A stretch of DNA of 64,000 bases from Tenacibaculum sp. (GCA_022448525.1 JAKVCX010000004.1:501403-565402); one strand, 5' to 3'; shown: positions 25,881-34,001, counted from the stretch's first letter. The notes: generated by a model from the letters alone, not told the origin. Numbers and translations are program-made.

Positions 25881-26498
25881 ATGCCTTTTTTAAACGATCA
25901 AGAATACGAAGATTTACAGGAACAAATCAAGAGTCTTAATTCTAAAAATGAGGATTTAGAAACTGAACTTTCCGATAAAGAAGAAGAGCTAGGTGATGTC
26001 AAGAGTACGGCGAGAAACAGGAATATTTTATTAAGCTTTTTATCTGGAGTTTCAATTGCCGCTGCTGTCTATTTTTTCCAAAATCAATCAGGAAGTAATG
26101 TAGATGTTTCAGAAATTAAAAGAGCTGAAGCAACAAGAGTTTTAGATAGTATTGCCGATTTAACTGCTGATAATGATTTCAATGATGATTCAGATAACGA
26201 TAATGGAGATGGAACTGGATTAGAAAGTGGAATTAGTAAAATCAAGCAAAACATCGAAAACGAAGTTGTTTACTCTGTTCAAATTGGTGCTTTTACGAAT
26301 AAAAAGTATCCTTTACTTTCTAAAACAATTGCAGGTACACTTTCCAACGAAGAGTATTTAAGATATTCTATTGGATTATTTTCTACATTAAAAGAAGCAC
26401 AAAATTTCAGACGTCAATTATTAAGATTAGGATTTGATGATGCTTTTGTTGCTTCTTACATAAACGGAGAAAGACAAGAAATACACAAACCTTATTAA
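25881..26498 (+). CDS. SPOR-domain membrane protein
   Basis: A 205-residue bitopic protein. The N-terminal coiled coil (residues 5-40, Glu/Lys/Leu-rich) is followed by a membrane segment (48-66, ILLSFLSGVSIAAAVYFF), an Asp/Asn-rich linker (DNDFNDDSDNDNGDG), and a C-terminal SPOR domain from about 130 (VYSVQIGAF ... FRRQLLRLGFDDAFV). SPOR domains bind glycan strands lacking stem peptides and usually mark septal or remodelling peptidoglycan. The coiled coil would be cytoplasmic and the SPOR domain periplasmic. It is probably cotranscribed with the barrel protein 9 bp downstream and may be under control of the RNA element upstream. Confidence 0.85.
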   Translation: MPFLNDQEYEDLQEQIKSLNSKNEDLETELSDKEEELGDVKSTARNRNILLSFLSGVSIAAAVYFFQNQSGSNVDVSEIKRAEATRVLDSIADLTADNDFNDDSDNDNGDGTGLESGISKIKQNIENEVVYSVQIGAFTNKKYPLLSKTIAGTLSNEEYLRYSIGLFSTLKEAQNFRRQLLRLGFDDAFVASYINGERQEIHKPY

Positions 26499-26507
26499 AC
26501 ATCAATA

Positions 26508-28043
26508 ATGGTAAATAATATACCTAGAGCGCTATTGTTAGTTTTAACATTTAGCGTTCATTTTTTTTACGCTCAAAACGAAAATTTAGAAAAGAACAGT
26601 CAAATTGGTTTTGCTCAAATAGATTTTCTTTCCATTGATATGCCAGATGCAAATGAAGCAAATATGGATTTCACAGGTATTCACTATAACGCAATGCTAA
26701 ATGATTGGAGTTATGCCGGTCTTGGATTTTATGGAGCTGTTGGTGGCGAACGTGGAGGCTTTTTCACTCTTGGCTTAAATCTAGGTGTTAGAAAACAGAT
26801 TTATAAGAATCTTTTTGTAGATGCTGGATTACATTTTGGTGGCGGTGGTGGTGCCGCAGCTCCTGATGGTGGCGGTGCATTTATTTTACCACATGTAAAT
26901 TTAGGTTACGATTTCAAATACTTTTCGATTTCAGGTGGATGGAGTTATATTGATTTCTTTGATGGAGGCGCTATTAATGGTAATCAATTGTATGCATCTG
27001 TTCAAATACCTTTGAATTATGATTATTCTAACTTTGATAATAGACAATTAGAGTTAGACACAGAAAGTCTTAATAACACAGAATGGGATAAAAAATCGCA
27101 TCGTATTAGCGCTATGGTCCACCTTAACAACCTTTCTGTTAAAGGAGACTCTAAATTTGTAGATGGAAGCTCTATGGATGGCAGAACGATGAGATTAGCT
27201 GGATTTGAATTTTCATCATTTGTAAATGACGACTTGTTTTATTTTATAAAAGCGGATGGCGCTTACAGCGGAATTCCAGCTGGATACATGGATATTTTTA
27301 TTGGTGGTGGTTATCATTTATCAATGAATAAAAATAGAACGAACATTCAAGCTAAATTTGGAATTGGTGCTGGTGGTGGTGGCGGAGTTGATACAAAAGG
27401 AGGATTCTTAATTTATCCTGATATTTCTATAGAACAAAAAGTGTATGATAATTTATATCTTTCTATAAATAAAGGATATTTAATGAGTCCTGATAGTCAC
27501 TTCCTCTCTTCTACTCTAGGTTTTGGATTAAAGTATTATGTTGAAAAAGATGGCATCCAATCCAAAAATATCTCAAAAAACAAAACCATATTAAAAGGAA
27601 TTCAAACTATTCTAAAGCAGGATTGGTACTTAAACGCGAGTCGTAATGGCGGATTTGAGCAAGATATGCATCAAATTTCATTGCAGATAAATGTATTTCT
27701 TAACAAGTATATTTATGGAACTGGTCAAACTTCTTTTGCAAACTTTGGAGACGCTGGAGCTTATGCTGAAGGAATAGTAGGATTAGGTGTTCAATCTAAT
27801 AATTATTTAAATAATAGAGTAAGTATTTTCGCACAGGTATTAGGAGGAGCTGCTGGTGGTGGTGGAATTAGCACCGGTGAAGGTTTAATTGTTAAGCCAA
27901 GTGCTGGAATTAATGTAAGACTTACAAACTCCTTAAATTTAAGAGGTGGAATTGGTTATGTAAAAGCTAGAGGCGGATCATTAAGCAGTGTATTCGGAAA
28001 CTTCGGTTTATCCTATAACCTTTCATTTTTAACCTCAAAATAG
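26508..28043 (+). CDS. Gly-rich outer-membrane beta-barrel protein with internal triplication
   Basis: A 511-residue protein with a signal peptide ending in FFYAQ (about residue 23). It is dominated by amphipathic strands and Gly clusters. Three segments look homologous: FGGGGGAAAPDGGGAFILP (near 122-140), GAGGGGGVDTKGGFLIYP (near 287-304) and GGAAGGGGISTGEGLIVKP (near 449-467). Each is followed by an N-L strand pair and, in the last two, an LSS-FGFGL or LSSVFGNFGL strand. The final strand ends NLSFL-TSK. It is probably an outer-membrane barrel; no family is recognised and function is unknown. It follows the SPOR protein by 9 bp. Confidence 0.65.
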   Translation: MVNNIPRALLLVLTFSVHFFYAQNENLEKNSQIGFAQIDFLSIDMPDANEANMDFTGIHYNAMLNDWSYAGLGFYGAVGGERGGFFTLGLNLGVRKQIYKNLFVDAGLHFGGGGGAAAPDGGGAFILPHVNLGYDFKYFSISGGWSYIDFFDGGAINGNQLYASVQIPLNYDYSNFDNRQLELDTESLNNTEWDKKSHRISAMVHLNNLSVKGDSKFVDGSSMDGRTMRLAGFEFSSFVNDDLFYFIKADGAYSGIPAGYMDIFIGGGYHLSMNKNRTNIQAKFGIGAGGGGGVDTKGGFLIYPDISIEQKVYDNLYLSINKGYLMSPDSHFLSSTLGFGLKYYVEKDGIQSKNISKNKTILKGIQTILKQDWYLNASRNGGFEQDMHQISLQINVFLNKYIYGTGQTSFANFGDAGAYAEGIVGLGVQSNNYLNNRVSIFAQVLGGAAGGGGISTGEGLIVKPSAGINVRLTNSLNLRGGIGYVKARGGSLSSVFGNFGLSYNLSFLTSK

Positions 28044-28052
28044 TTTTTAATT

Positions 28053-28070
28053 AGGCTATCTTTGTAGCCT
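28053..28070. promoter_or_regulatory. Palindrome overlapping smpB -7 promoter element
   Basis: The -7 element TATCTTTG (28057-28064) lies within the inverted repeat AGGCTA-TCTTTG-TAGCCT (28053-28070), 24 bp upstream of the smpB ATG. The palindrome might be an operator or a weak terminator of the preceding gene. Confidence 0.45.
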
Positions 28071-28087
28071 ATTGACGAAATTGATTT

Positions 28088-28543
28088 ATGCAGAAAAATA
28101 TAAATATTCAAAATAAGAAAGCTCGTTTCGAATACGAAATTCTAGATAAATACACCGCTGGTATTCAACTTACTGGTACTGAAATCAAATCGATTCGCCA
28201 AAGTAAAGCTAGAATCACAGAAAGTTTTTGTGAATTTAATGAACGTGGTGAGTTATTTGTTATTAACATGTATATAGAAGAATATGCATTTGGACATCAC
28301 TATAATCATAATCCAAAAAGTGAAAGACGTCTTTTATTAAATAAACAAGAATTAAAGAAATTAGGTAGAGAAGTTGAAGCAAAAGGAAATACCATTGTTC
28401 CTCTTCGTTTATTTATTAATGAAAATGGTTGGGCAAAGTTAGAAATAGCATTAGCCAAAGGAAAAAAGACACATGATAAACGTCAAACAATCAAGGATAG
28501 AGATAGTAAACGAGATTTAGCTCGTCTTAAAAAGAGTTTCTAA
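28088..28543 (+). CDS. smpB: SsrA-binding protein
   Basis: A 151-residue SmpB of normal length. The N-terminal NKKARFEYEI and TGIQLTGTEIKSIR, the central INMYIEEY, HNPKSERRLLL and VPLRLFINENGWAKLEIALAKGKK blocks, and the basic C-terminal tail KRDLARLKKSF are all present. With tmRNA it rescues stalled ribosomes and tags the nascent chain. The tmRNA gene itself was not seen in this window. The maf-like gene follows after 3 bp, so they form an operon. Confidence 0.95.
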   Translation: MQKNINIQNKKARFEYEILDKYTAGIQLTGTEIKSIRQSKARITESFCEFNERGELFVINMYIEEYAFGHHYNHNPKSERRLLLNKQELKKLGREVEAKGNTIVPLRLFINENGWAKLEIALAKGKKTHDKRQTIKDRDSKRDLARLKKSF

Positions 28544-28546
28544 AAT

Positions 28547-29128
28547 ATGCTAAAAGAAAAACTAGCCAAGTTTAATATTATTCTTGCATCAGGTTCTCCA
28601 AGACGACAACAATTCTTTAAGGATTTGGATTTAAATTTTGAAATTCGAATAAAAAGTGTCGAAGAAGTTTACCCAAATCATCTTAAAGGTACGGAAATTA
28701 CAGATTATTTAGCTGATTTAAAAACAGTTCCTTTCAAAAATGAATTGAACAATAATGATTTACTAGTTACCTCAGATACAATTGTTTGGTTAGAAAATAA
28801 AGCACTTGGTAAACCAAAAGATTACGATGAAGCTTTTAAGATGATTACAAGTTTATCTGGGAAATCTCATCAAGTAATTACTTCTGTAAGCCTTAAAAGT
28901 AAAGATTTTCAAAAAGTATTTAACGATACCGCTACAGTTCACTTTAGAGAACTTACTAAAGGAGAAATAGATTATTATATAAAAACATATCAACCTTATG
29001 ATAAAGCAGGTGCCTACGGAATTCAGGAATGGATAGGAAAAGTAGGTATCTATAAAATTGAAGGAAGTTACTTTAATGTTATGGGATTACCTGTTCATAA
29101 ATTATATAAAGAATTGATGAATTTATAA
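28547..29128 (+). CDS. maf: Maf-family nucleotide pyrophosphatase
   Basis: A 193-residue Maf/HAM1-fold protein. The N-terminal [12 protein letters not shown] phosphate loop, the VTSDTIV motif with catalytic Asp, and the [14 protein letters not shown] signature near residue 150 are all visible. Maf proteins hydrolyse non-canonical or pyrimidine nucleoside triphosphates and can delay septum formation when overproduced. Length is standard. It follows smpB by 3 bp. Confidence 0.92.
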   Translation: MLKEKLAKFNIILASGSPRRQQFFKDLDLNFEIRIKSVEEVYPNHLKGTEITDYLADLKTVPFKNELNNNDLLVTSDTIVWLENKALGKPKDYDEAFKMITSLSGKSHQVITSVSLKSKDFQKVFNDTATVHFRELTKGEIDYYIKTYQPYDKAGAYGIQEWIGKVGIYKIEGSYFNVMGLPVHKLYKELMNL

Positions 29129-29149
29129 TCGTCATCTTTATTAAAAGTT

Positions 29150-29157
29150 TATTTTTG
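29150..29157 (+). promoter_or_regulatory. -7 promoter element for transketolase C-half
   Basis: TATTTTTG (a TAnnTTTG match), 22 bp before the ATG at 29179. It supports independent transcription from the maf gene. Confidence 0.45.
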
Positions 29158-29178
29158 ACCCGAATTTACAACACAACA

Positions 29179-30132
29179 ATGAAAAAATATACATACACAG
29201 AAAAAAAAGACACTCGATCTGGTTTTGGAGATGGTTTAACTGAATTAGGAAAAACAAATCCTAATGTAGTTGCTTTATGTGCTGACTTAACAGGTTCATT
29301 AAAAATGAATGAATTTGAAAAGAATCATCCAGAACGTTTTTTTCAAGTAGGAATTGCTGAAGCAAACATGATGGGAATAGCTGCTGGTTTAACTATTGGT
29401 GGTAAAATTCCTTTTACTGGTACTTTCGCGAACTTTTCTACTGGACGTGTTTATGATCAAATTCGTCAATCAATTGCATACTCTCACAAAAATGTAAAAA
29501 TTTGTGCATCTCACGCAGGTTTAACTTTAGGAGAAGACGGTGCGACACACCAAATCTTAGAGGATATTGGTTTGATGAAAATGTTACCAGGAATGACAGT
29601 AATTAATACTTGTGACTACAATCAAACGAAAGCAGCAACTATCGCTATTGCAGAATATGATGGTCCTGTATACTTACGTTTTGGTAGACCAAAAGTACCT
29701 GTATTTATGCCGGAAGATCAAAAATTTGAGATTGGTAAAGCAATTAAATTAACGGAAGGAACTGACGTTACAATCGTGGCAACTGGACACTTAGTATGGG
29801 AATCTTTATTGGCAGCTGAGAAATTAGAAGAAGAAGGTATTTCTGCTGAAGTTATCAATATTCATACGATTAAGCCATTAGACGAGGAAGCTATTTTAGC
29901 ATCTGTAGCTAAAACTAAATGTATTGTAACTGCTGAAGAACACAACAAATTTGGTGGACTTGGAGAAAGTGTAGCTCGTTGTTTAACTCAAAATGCTCCT
30001 ACTCCACAAGAATTTGTGGCAGTTAATGATAGTTTTGGTGAATCTGCAACTCCAGCTGAGTTAATGAAAAAGTATAAAATAAATGATGAAGCTGTTGTAG
30101 AAGCAGTAAAGAAAGTTTTGAAAAGGAAATAA
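29179..30132 (+). CDS. Transketolase, C-terminal subunit
   Basis: A 317-residue protein matching the Pyr and C-terminal domains of transketolase. The frame extends to 29155, but that would overlap the promoter element, and the conserved start is [13 protein letters not shown] at 29179. The ThDP-activating glutamate is in [11 protein letters not shown] (E61). Motifs [11 protein letters not shown] and [11 protein letters not shown] and the C-terminal transketolase domain are visible. In Bacteroidota transketolase is often split into N- and C-terminal chains; the N-terminal chain must be elsewhere, since maf precedes this gene. Role: pentose phosphate interconversion. Confidence 0.88.
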   Translation: MKKYTYTEKKDTRSGFGDGLTELGKTNPNVVALCADLTGSLKMNEFEKNHPERFFQVGIAEANMMGIAAGLTIGGKIPFTGTFANFSTGRVYDQIRQSIAYSHKNVKICASHAGLTLGEDGATHQILEDIGLMKMLPGMTVINTCDYNQTKAATIAIAEYDGPVYLRFGRPKVPVFMPEDQKFEIGKAIKLTEGTDVTIVATGHLVWESLLAAEKLEEEGISAEVINIHTIKPLDEEAILASVAKTKCIVTAEEHNKFGGLGESVARCLTQNAPTPQEFVAVNDSFGESATPAELMKKYKINDEAVVEAVKKVLKRK

Positions 30133-30178
30133 TCAATCGTAAAAAACGTTTTTATACAAACACTCAAATTACAAGATT

Positions 30179-30790
30179 ATGAAAAAACTAATTTTAGCGT
30201 TATGCTTATTTATCGGTTCGACTCAATTAGCTGACGCACAAATTCATTTTGGAATTAAAGGTGGTATCAACTATAACTCTGATTCTTTTATTGATTCAGC
30301 AGATGATATTATTAATGGAAATGCAGAGGGAAAAACTGGTTACCACGCAGGTATTTGGTTACGTTTTAAACTTCCAATGGTTGGTTGGTATATCAGACCA
30401 GAATTAGTATACACATCGCTTAAAAGTGAGGTAGATTTTAGAACTGCCACTGCGACTCAAAAAGTTGGATATGATTTCCAAAAAATTGATATCCCTGTAT
30501 TATTAGGTAAGAAATTTTTAAAAATTGCTTATGTTCACATCGGGCCATCATTCCAATATTTATTAGATGGTGATTTAGATATTGATGCTGTATCAAACCT
30601 TAAATCTGATGGTTTTACAGTTGGTATGCAGTTAGGTGGAGGAATTGAACTTGGAAAATTCGGAATTGACGCACGTTGGGAAAGAGGTTTTTCTGATGTT
30701 GAATCAAACTTCATTTCAAATGTAGCAGGAACACAAAATTTCGATACTAGAGTAAATCAAATTATCTTTGGTTTATCATACAGATTCTAA
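30179..30790 (+). CDS. Outer-membrane beta-barrel (porin-family) protein
   Basis: A 203-residue protein with a signal peptide ending ADAQ (about residue 20). Barrel-type strands follow: IHFGIKGGINYNS, WYIRPELVYTSLKSE, VHIGPSFQYLLDGD, VGMQLGGGIELGKFGIDARWERG. The C-terminal strand is NQIIFGLSYRF, ending in Phe. This is the pattern of the eight-stranded PorT-like/porin family barrels of Bacteroidota. Function unknown. It begins 46 bp after the transketolase gene and could be cotranscribed; a TTCG-tetraloop terminator follows. Confidence 0.8.
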   Translation: MKKLILALCLFIGSTQLADAQIHFGIKGGINYNSDSFIDSADDIINGNAEGKTGYHAGIWLRFKLPMVGWYIRPELVYTSLKSEVDFRTATATQKVGYDFQKIDIPVLLGKKFLKIAYVHIGPSFQYLLDGDLDIDAVSNLKSDGFTVGMQLGGGIELGKFGIDARWERGFSDVESNFISNVAGTQNFDTRVNQIIFGLSYRF

Positions 30791-30821
30791 AAGAAAGAAT
30801 TTTTAAATTATATTTTTAATG

Positions 30822-30850
30822 AAAAGCAATACTTCGGTATTGCTTTTTTT
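30822..30850 (+). terminator. Intrinsic terminator with TTCG loop
   Basis: The stem AAAAGCAATAC (30822-30832)/GTATTGCTTTT (30837-30847) has a stable TTCG tetraloop and a T-run. Confidence 0.9.
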
Positions 30851-31064
30851 TATTTAGCCATTTTAACTTAAACAGTAGATTCGTATTACATAATATTTCT
30901 ATTGAAGACCAACTGAAAAAAACAATCTTTCTTTCACCTAGAATAAAAACAACATTTTAAAGACCTAATTACTGAAGCTCACCTTTTTCTCATCTTCAAT
31001 CATTTAAACCGTTTAAAACTGTTTATAATTAATTCGAGAGTTGGACAATTTTAATTTTTTGTAT

Positions 31065-31100
31065 AAAAAAAAAGCAACACCGAAGTGTTGCTTTTTTTTT
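31065..31100. terminator. Terminator after FKBP gene
   Basis: The stem GCAACAC (31074-31080)/GTGTTGC (31085-31091) is extended by A- and T-runs on either side. It can terminate the leftward FKBP-type gene. Confidence 0.85.
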
Positions 31101-31114
31101 ATACAATATTCTTT

Positions 31115-32014
31115 CTATTCGTTAGACACACGAACATTTGGATTTAAATAATCTGGTAATGTAGGATTTTCAGGATCATTAAAATCATTTCTTGGATCAC
31201 CATCTTTATCCGCATCTTCATTTCTTGTTAAAACACCATCTCCATCATCATCACCATCAGCAAAATTCGCTATTCCATTTTCATCAGTATCATCATTCCA
31301 AGGTTTACCATCTCCATCAAGATCCTCTAAAATATTGGCAATTCCATCTAAATCTGAATCTGTATTTTCTACTATATCATTCAACTCTACATAGAACAAC
31401 AAGCTTTCATTTGCTAAAATCGTTCCTCTACCAGCATTTCTGTATGCCAAACCTGATGGAATGAATAAAATAATCTTTCCTGTTCCGGAAAAAGTTAAAG
31501 GCTCATTAGGTAAAGTAGCATTAACTCCTCCTTTTATATTAGGTATTCCGTAAGTCCAACCTCTAATTACACCGGCTCCTAACACAAACCACAAATTGTT
31601 GTTATTGTCAAAGTCAGTATCATTTAATGTTGAACCATTCAATATTCTTCTTCCTGAATAATTCACTAATACTGAATCTACAACTGTTGGAAAATCCTTA
31701 GAAGAAGTTCCCTGTTCAACTGTATAAGTGTATAATTTGTAATCAATATCAACGTCATTAATTGTCTCCTCCACGTCTTGTGATACTAATTTAGGATCAT
31801 CAAAAAGAGCTGTCTGACCATCTTCCAAAGGCTTTACGATTCCCTCTGCAATATCATAATAATGACTTTTAAAAAACTTCACTAAAGTATCATTATCTCT
31901 AACTGCCTGAGCAGCATGATCAAAATCATCAACTTGTGTTACTCCATCACTTCCACAAGCATACGCTAAAAGTGAAATAATTCCTATTAAAAAAAGATGT
32001 CTAAATTTTATCAT
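31115..32014 (-). CDS. FKBP-type peptidyl-prolyl isomerase lipoprotein with calcium-binding tail
   Basis: A 299-residue lipoprotein counted from the ATG at 32014 (signal MIKFRHLFLIGIISLLAYAC, Cys20). The open frame continues to 32191, but that would run through the divergent S4 gene's promoter and start. The middle has an FKBP-type fold (VLVNYSGRRILNGST, GVIRGWTYGIPNIKGG, ILFIPSGLAYRNAGRGT and a C-terminal strand). The last ~80 residues are Asp-rich calcium-binding repeats (DSDLDGI, DLDGDGK, DGDDDGDGV, DADKDGD), similar to thrombospondin type 3 repeats. It probably folds outer-membrane or secreted proteins. It resembles, but is not clearly, gliding-motility GldI. Confidence 0.85.
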   Translation of the reverse strand: MIKFRHLFLIGIISLLAYACGSDGVTQVDDFDHAAQAVRDNDTLVKFFKSHYYDIAEGIVKPLEDGQTALFDDPKLVSQDVEETINDVDIDYKLYTYTVEQGTSSKDFPTVVDSVLVNYSGRRILNGSTLNDTDFDNNNNLWFVLGAGVIRGWTYGIPNIKGGVNATLPNEPLTFSGTGKIILFIPSGLAYRNAGRGTILANESLLFYVELNDIVENTDSDLDGIANILEDLDGDGKPWNDDTDENGIANFADGDDDGDGVLTRNEDADKDGDPRNDFNDPENPTLPDYLNPNVRVSNE

Positions 32015-32049
32015 TAATCGTAATTTTGACGCGCAATTTACCATTTTTA

Positions 32050-32057
32050 TAACTTTG
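32050..32057 (+). promoter_or_regulatory. -7 promoter element for S4-domain gene
   Basis: TAACTTTG (a TAnnTTTG match), 33 bp before the ATG at 32091, in the 76-bp divergent space. Confidence 0.45.
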
Positions 32058-32090
32058 TAAAAAGTAAACGCAAAAAAATTAACTTTTTGT

Positions 32091-32471
32091 ATGAGAATAG
32101 ATAAATATTTATGGTGTATTCGACTTTTTAAAACTAGAAGTATCGCCACAACTGCTTGTAAAAAAGGACAAGTAAAAATTGAAGAGAACACATTAAAACC
32201 ATCACGAGAAGTATATGGTGGAGAAATAATAACAGTTCGTAAAAATCAAATTAATTATAAAATTAAGGTTATAGATATTCCTGAAAGTCGTGTTGGAGCT
32301 AAACTAGTTGATTTATATAGGAAAGATTTAACTCCAAAAGAAGAGTTTGAAAAAACGGAATTATTAAAATTCGCTAAGGATTATTACCGAAAGAAAGGTA
32401 CAGGAAGACCTACAAAAAAAGACCGAAGAGATATTGAAGATTATTATGATACTAATGAAGAAGATGATTAA
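32091..32471 (+). CDS. S4-domain RNA-binding protein (Hsp15-like)
   Basis: A 126-residue protein whose N-terminal 60 residues form an S4 RNA-binding domain (MRIDKYLWCIRLFKTRSIAT, KGQVKIEENTLKPSREV, GEIITVRK). A basic/acidic C-terminal tail follows (KKGTGRPTKKDRRDIEDY). Size and start match Hsp15-type proteins, which bind free 50S subunits carrying nascent chains. It is followed after 9 bp by a phosphoribosyltransferase gene, so they are probably cotranscribed. Confidence 0.88.
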   Translation: MRIDKYLWCIRLFKTRSIATTACKKGQVKIEENTLKPSREVYGGEIITVRKNQINYKIKVIDIPESRVGAKLVDLYRKDLTPKEEFEKTELLKFAKDYYRKKGTGRPTKKDRRDIEDYYDTNEEDD

Positions 32472-32480
32472 ATTTGCAAT

Positions 32481-32987
32481 ATGATTGAGACTAATACTAT
32501 TATTTTAAATAATACTGAGATATCTCAGAAGATACGTAGAATTGCATATCAAATATATGAAGTTAACTACAAAGAATCTGAAATCGTAATAGCAGGAATA
32601 GCTGATAATGGGTTCTTGTTAGCAGAAAAAATTGTATCTGTAATTAAAGAAATTTCTGATATTGAAGTAACACTTTGTAAAGTTAATATGGATAAGAAAA
32701 ATCCATTAAGCCCTGTATCAACTGATATTAGCTCGGACTTTTACCAAGATAAATCAGTTATTTTAGTTGATGATGTTTTGCACTCAGGAACTACTTTAAT
32801 ATATGCCATTAAACATTTTCTTGAAGTACCTCTTAAAAAGTTTAAGACAGCTGTCCTAGTCAATAGAAATCATAAAAAATATCCTGTAAAAGCCGATTTT
32901 AAAGGAATATCTTTTTCAACTTCTATTAAAGAACATGTTGTTGTTGAATTTAAAGATGACGAAATAATTGCATATCTAGAGGAGTAA
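32481..32987 (+). CDS. Phosphoribosyltransferase-family protein (PyrR-like)
   Basis: A 168-residue type I phosphoribosyltransferase. The PRPP-binding motif SVILVDDVLHSGTT (92-105) is complete, and the fold begins with a PyrR-like hood (IRRIAYQIYEVNY). PyrR proteins are uracil phosphoribosyltransferases and, in some bacteria, pyr-operon attenuators. No pyr gene or attenuator is adjacent, so a regulatory role is not supported. Its 3' end overlaps the convergent shikimate kinase gene by 12 bp. Confidence 0.82.
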   Translation: MIETNTIILNNTEISQKIRRIAYQIYEVNYKESEIVIAGIADNGFLLAEKIVSVIKEISDIEVTLCKVNMDKKNPLSPVSTDISSDFYQDKSVILVDDVLHSGTTLIYAIKHFLEVPLKKFKTAVLVNRNHKKYPVKADFKGISFSTSIKEHVVVEFKDDEIIAYLEE

Positions 32988-33494
32988 TGTTTCCATCTCC
33001 TCTATTGTTTCTTCTAAATTTTTGTTATCAGTAAGTACCTTGATTTTAGCTTGCTCATAGAAGAAACTTCTTTCAAATAAATGCTTAGCTATAAATTCTT
33101 CTAACTCATCCTCTGGAATTTTAGAAACTATAGGTCTGTGATCTTTTTCAGCAATAAGTCTGTTGTAAATATTATTTACAGATAGTTTAACATAAACAGA
33201 TTTTACATCTTCATGGCTATTGATTAAATCCATATTTCCCGCATAACAAGGTGATCCTCCACCGAGTGATAAAATAAATAGCTTTTGATCTGCCAAAATT
33301 TCTTTAATAGCTTCATGTTCTTGAAGTCTAAAGAAAATCTCTCCCTCATCGTTAAATATATCACTTATGCTTTTTTGAAACTTATTTTCAATGTAACCAT
33401 CCAAATCAATGAATGGTAAATCCAGTTTTTTAGCCAAAACTTTACCTATAGTTGACTTGCCACTGGCCATATATCCTAATAAAACAATCCTCAT
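32976..33494 (-). CDS. aroK: Shikimate kinase
   Basis: A 172-residue kinase of standard length. Visible motifs are the Walker A GYMASGKST (7-15), the shikimate-binding FIDLDGYIE and FFRLQEHEA, and SLGGGSPCY. The LID region is RPIVSK. It phosphorylates shikimate in chorismate synthesis. It is convergent with, and overlaps by 12 bp, the phosphoribosyltransferase gene, so antisense pairing of the two mRNA ends is expected. No TAnnTTTG match was found upstream. Confidence 0.93.
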   Translation of the reverse strand: MRIVLLGYMASGKSTIGKVLAKKLDLPFIDLDGYIENKFQKSISDIFNDEGEIFFRLQEHEAIKEILADQKLFILSLGGGSPCYAGNMDLINSHEDVKSVYVKLSVNNIYNRLIAEKDHRPIVSKIPEDELEEFIAKHLFERSFFYEQAKIKVLTDNKNLEETIEEMETLLL

Positions 33495-33562
33495 AATCAG
33501 AAATAAAGCAAATATCTATAAAAAAATATTAAAAAAGTTTTTTTTCATTCGAAAAACCCTTG

Positions 33563-33570
33563 TATATTTG
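33563..33570 (+). promoter_or_regulatory. -7 promoter element for tRNA-Lys
   Basis: TATATTTG, 23 bp upstream of the tRNA-Lys 5' end. Confidence 0.6.
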
Positions 33571-33593
33571 CACTCGCTTTGAAAAAGGTACAA

Positions 33594-33666
33594 GACCGGG
33601 TAGCTCAGTTGGTAGAGCATCTCCCTTTTAAGGAGAGGGTCCTGGGTTCGAGCCCCAGCCCGGTCA
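33594..33666 (+). tRNA. trnK: tRNA-Lys (UUU anticodon)
   Basis: A 73-nt cloverleaf. The acceptor stem is GACCGGG/CCCGGTC with discriminator A. The D-loop has AGCTCAGTTGGTAGAGC, the anticodon stem-loop CTCCCTTTTAAGGAG has anticodon TTT, and the T-arm is CTGGGTTCGAGCCCCAG. CCA is not encoded. Confidence 0.97.
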
Positions 33667-33667
33667 C

Positions 33668-33697
33668 AAAAAAGTTAAGCTTATGCTTAACTTTTTT
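33668..33697 (+). terminator. Hairpin between tRNA genes
   Basis: The 13-bp perfect stem AAAAAAGTTAAGC/GCTTAACTTTTTT with loop TTAT directly follows tRNA-Lys and ends 7 bp before tRNA-Leu. It is probably a terminator, or a processing site if the two tRNAs are cotranscribed. Confidence 0.75.
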
Positions 33698-33704
33698 AGT
33701 TTAC

Positions 33705-33789
33705 GCGCATATGGCGGAATTGGTAGACGCGCTGCCTTGAGGGGGCAGTATTCTTAATGAATGTGGAAGTTCGAATCTTCTTATGCGCA
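33705..33789 (+). tRNA. trnL: tRNA-Leu (GAG anticodon)
   Basis: An 85-nt class II tRNA. The acceptor stem is GCGCATA/TATGCGC with discriminator A. The anticodon stem-loop CTGCCTTGAGGGGGCAG has anticodon GAG. A long variable arm (TATTCTTAATGAATG) and a T-loop with GTTCGAATC are present. Confidence 0.95.
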
Positions 33790-33811
33790 CTTCAAAACAA
33801 AAATTAACATC

Positions 33812-33847
33812 AAACCATTAACAGTCAAAACGTTAATGGTTTTTTCA
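33812..33847 (+). terminator. Terminator after tRNA-Leu
   Basis: The 11-bp stem AAACCATTAAC (33812-33822)/GTTAATGGTTT (33832-33842) is followed by T-rich sequence. Confidence 0.8.
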
Positions 33848-33926
33848 TTTTTAAATGTTAAATTTTATTAAAACTTCATCCAAAAAATGCACTTATTTAA
33901 AAGATAATTCACTACTTTTAAGGTAA

Positions 33927-34001
33927 CAATTATCCTCCTTCCCTCGAGATCTCAACAGGAGATCAATAAGGCCTTTCGATTCTGAAAGGTCTTATCTTTT
34001 T
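33927..34001 (+). ncRNA. Candidate small RNA with terminator
   Basis: A promoter-like TACTTTTA lies at 33913-33920 (one mismatch to TAnnTTTG). Next come a pyrimidine-rich tract CCTCCTTCCCTCG, a 6-bp hairpin GATCTC/GAGATC (33948-33964), and a 12-bp hairpin ATAAGGCCTTTC/GAAAGGTCTTAT (33966-33995, one G-U pair) ending in a T-run. Because the tRNA-Leu terminator lies about 80 bp upstream, this second terminator needs its own transcript. No open reading frame is present. Expression is unproven. Confidence 0.4.

Larger units (their letters stand above)
30791..31114. other. Intergenic region between two terminators (324 bp)
   Basis: It holds a terminator for the porin gene on the left (30822-30850) and one at the right edge (31065-31100). 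Nothing else that can be supported was seen in the AT-rich sequence between them. Confidence 0.6.

Noticed and set aside
31192..31464. His-rich 90-residue open frame on the plus strand
   Set aside because: It is antisense to the Asp-rich calcium-binding repeats of the FKBP lipoprotein; GAT-rich codons read backwards give His-rich sequence. It has no start context or homology signal.
32015..32191. 59-residue N-terminal extension of the FKBP lipoprotein
   Set aside because: It overlaps the divergent S4-domain gene and its promoter element, and would bury the lipoprotein signal peptide inside the protein.
32481..32987. PyrR attenuation of a pyrimidine operon
   Set aside because: The phosphoribosyltransferase fits the fold, but no pyr genes or attenuator hairpins are nearby, so a regulatory role was not claimed.
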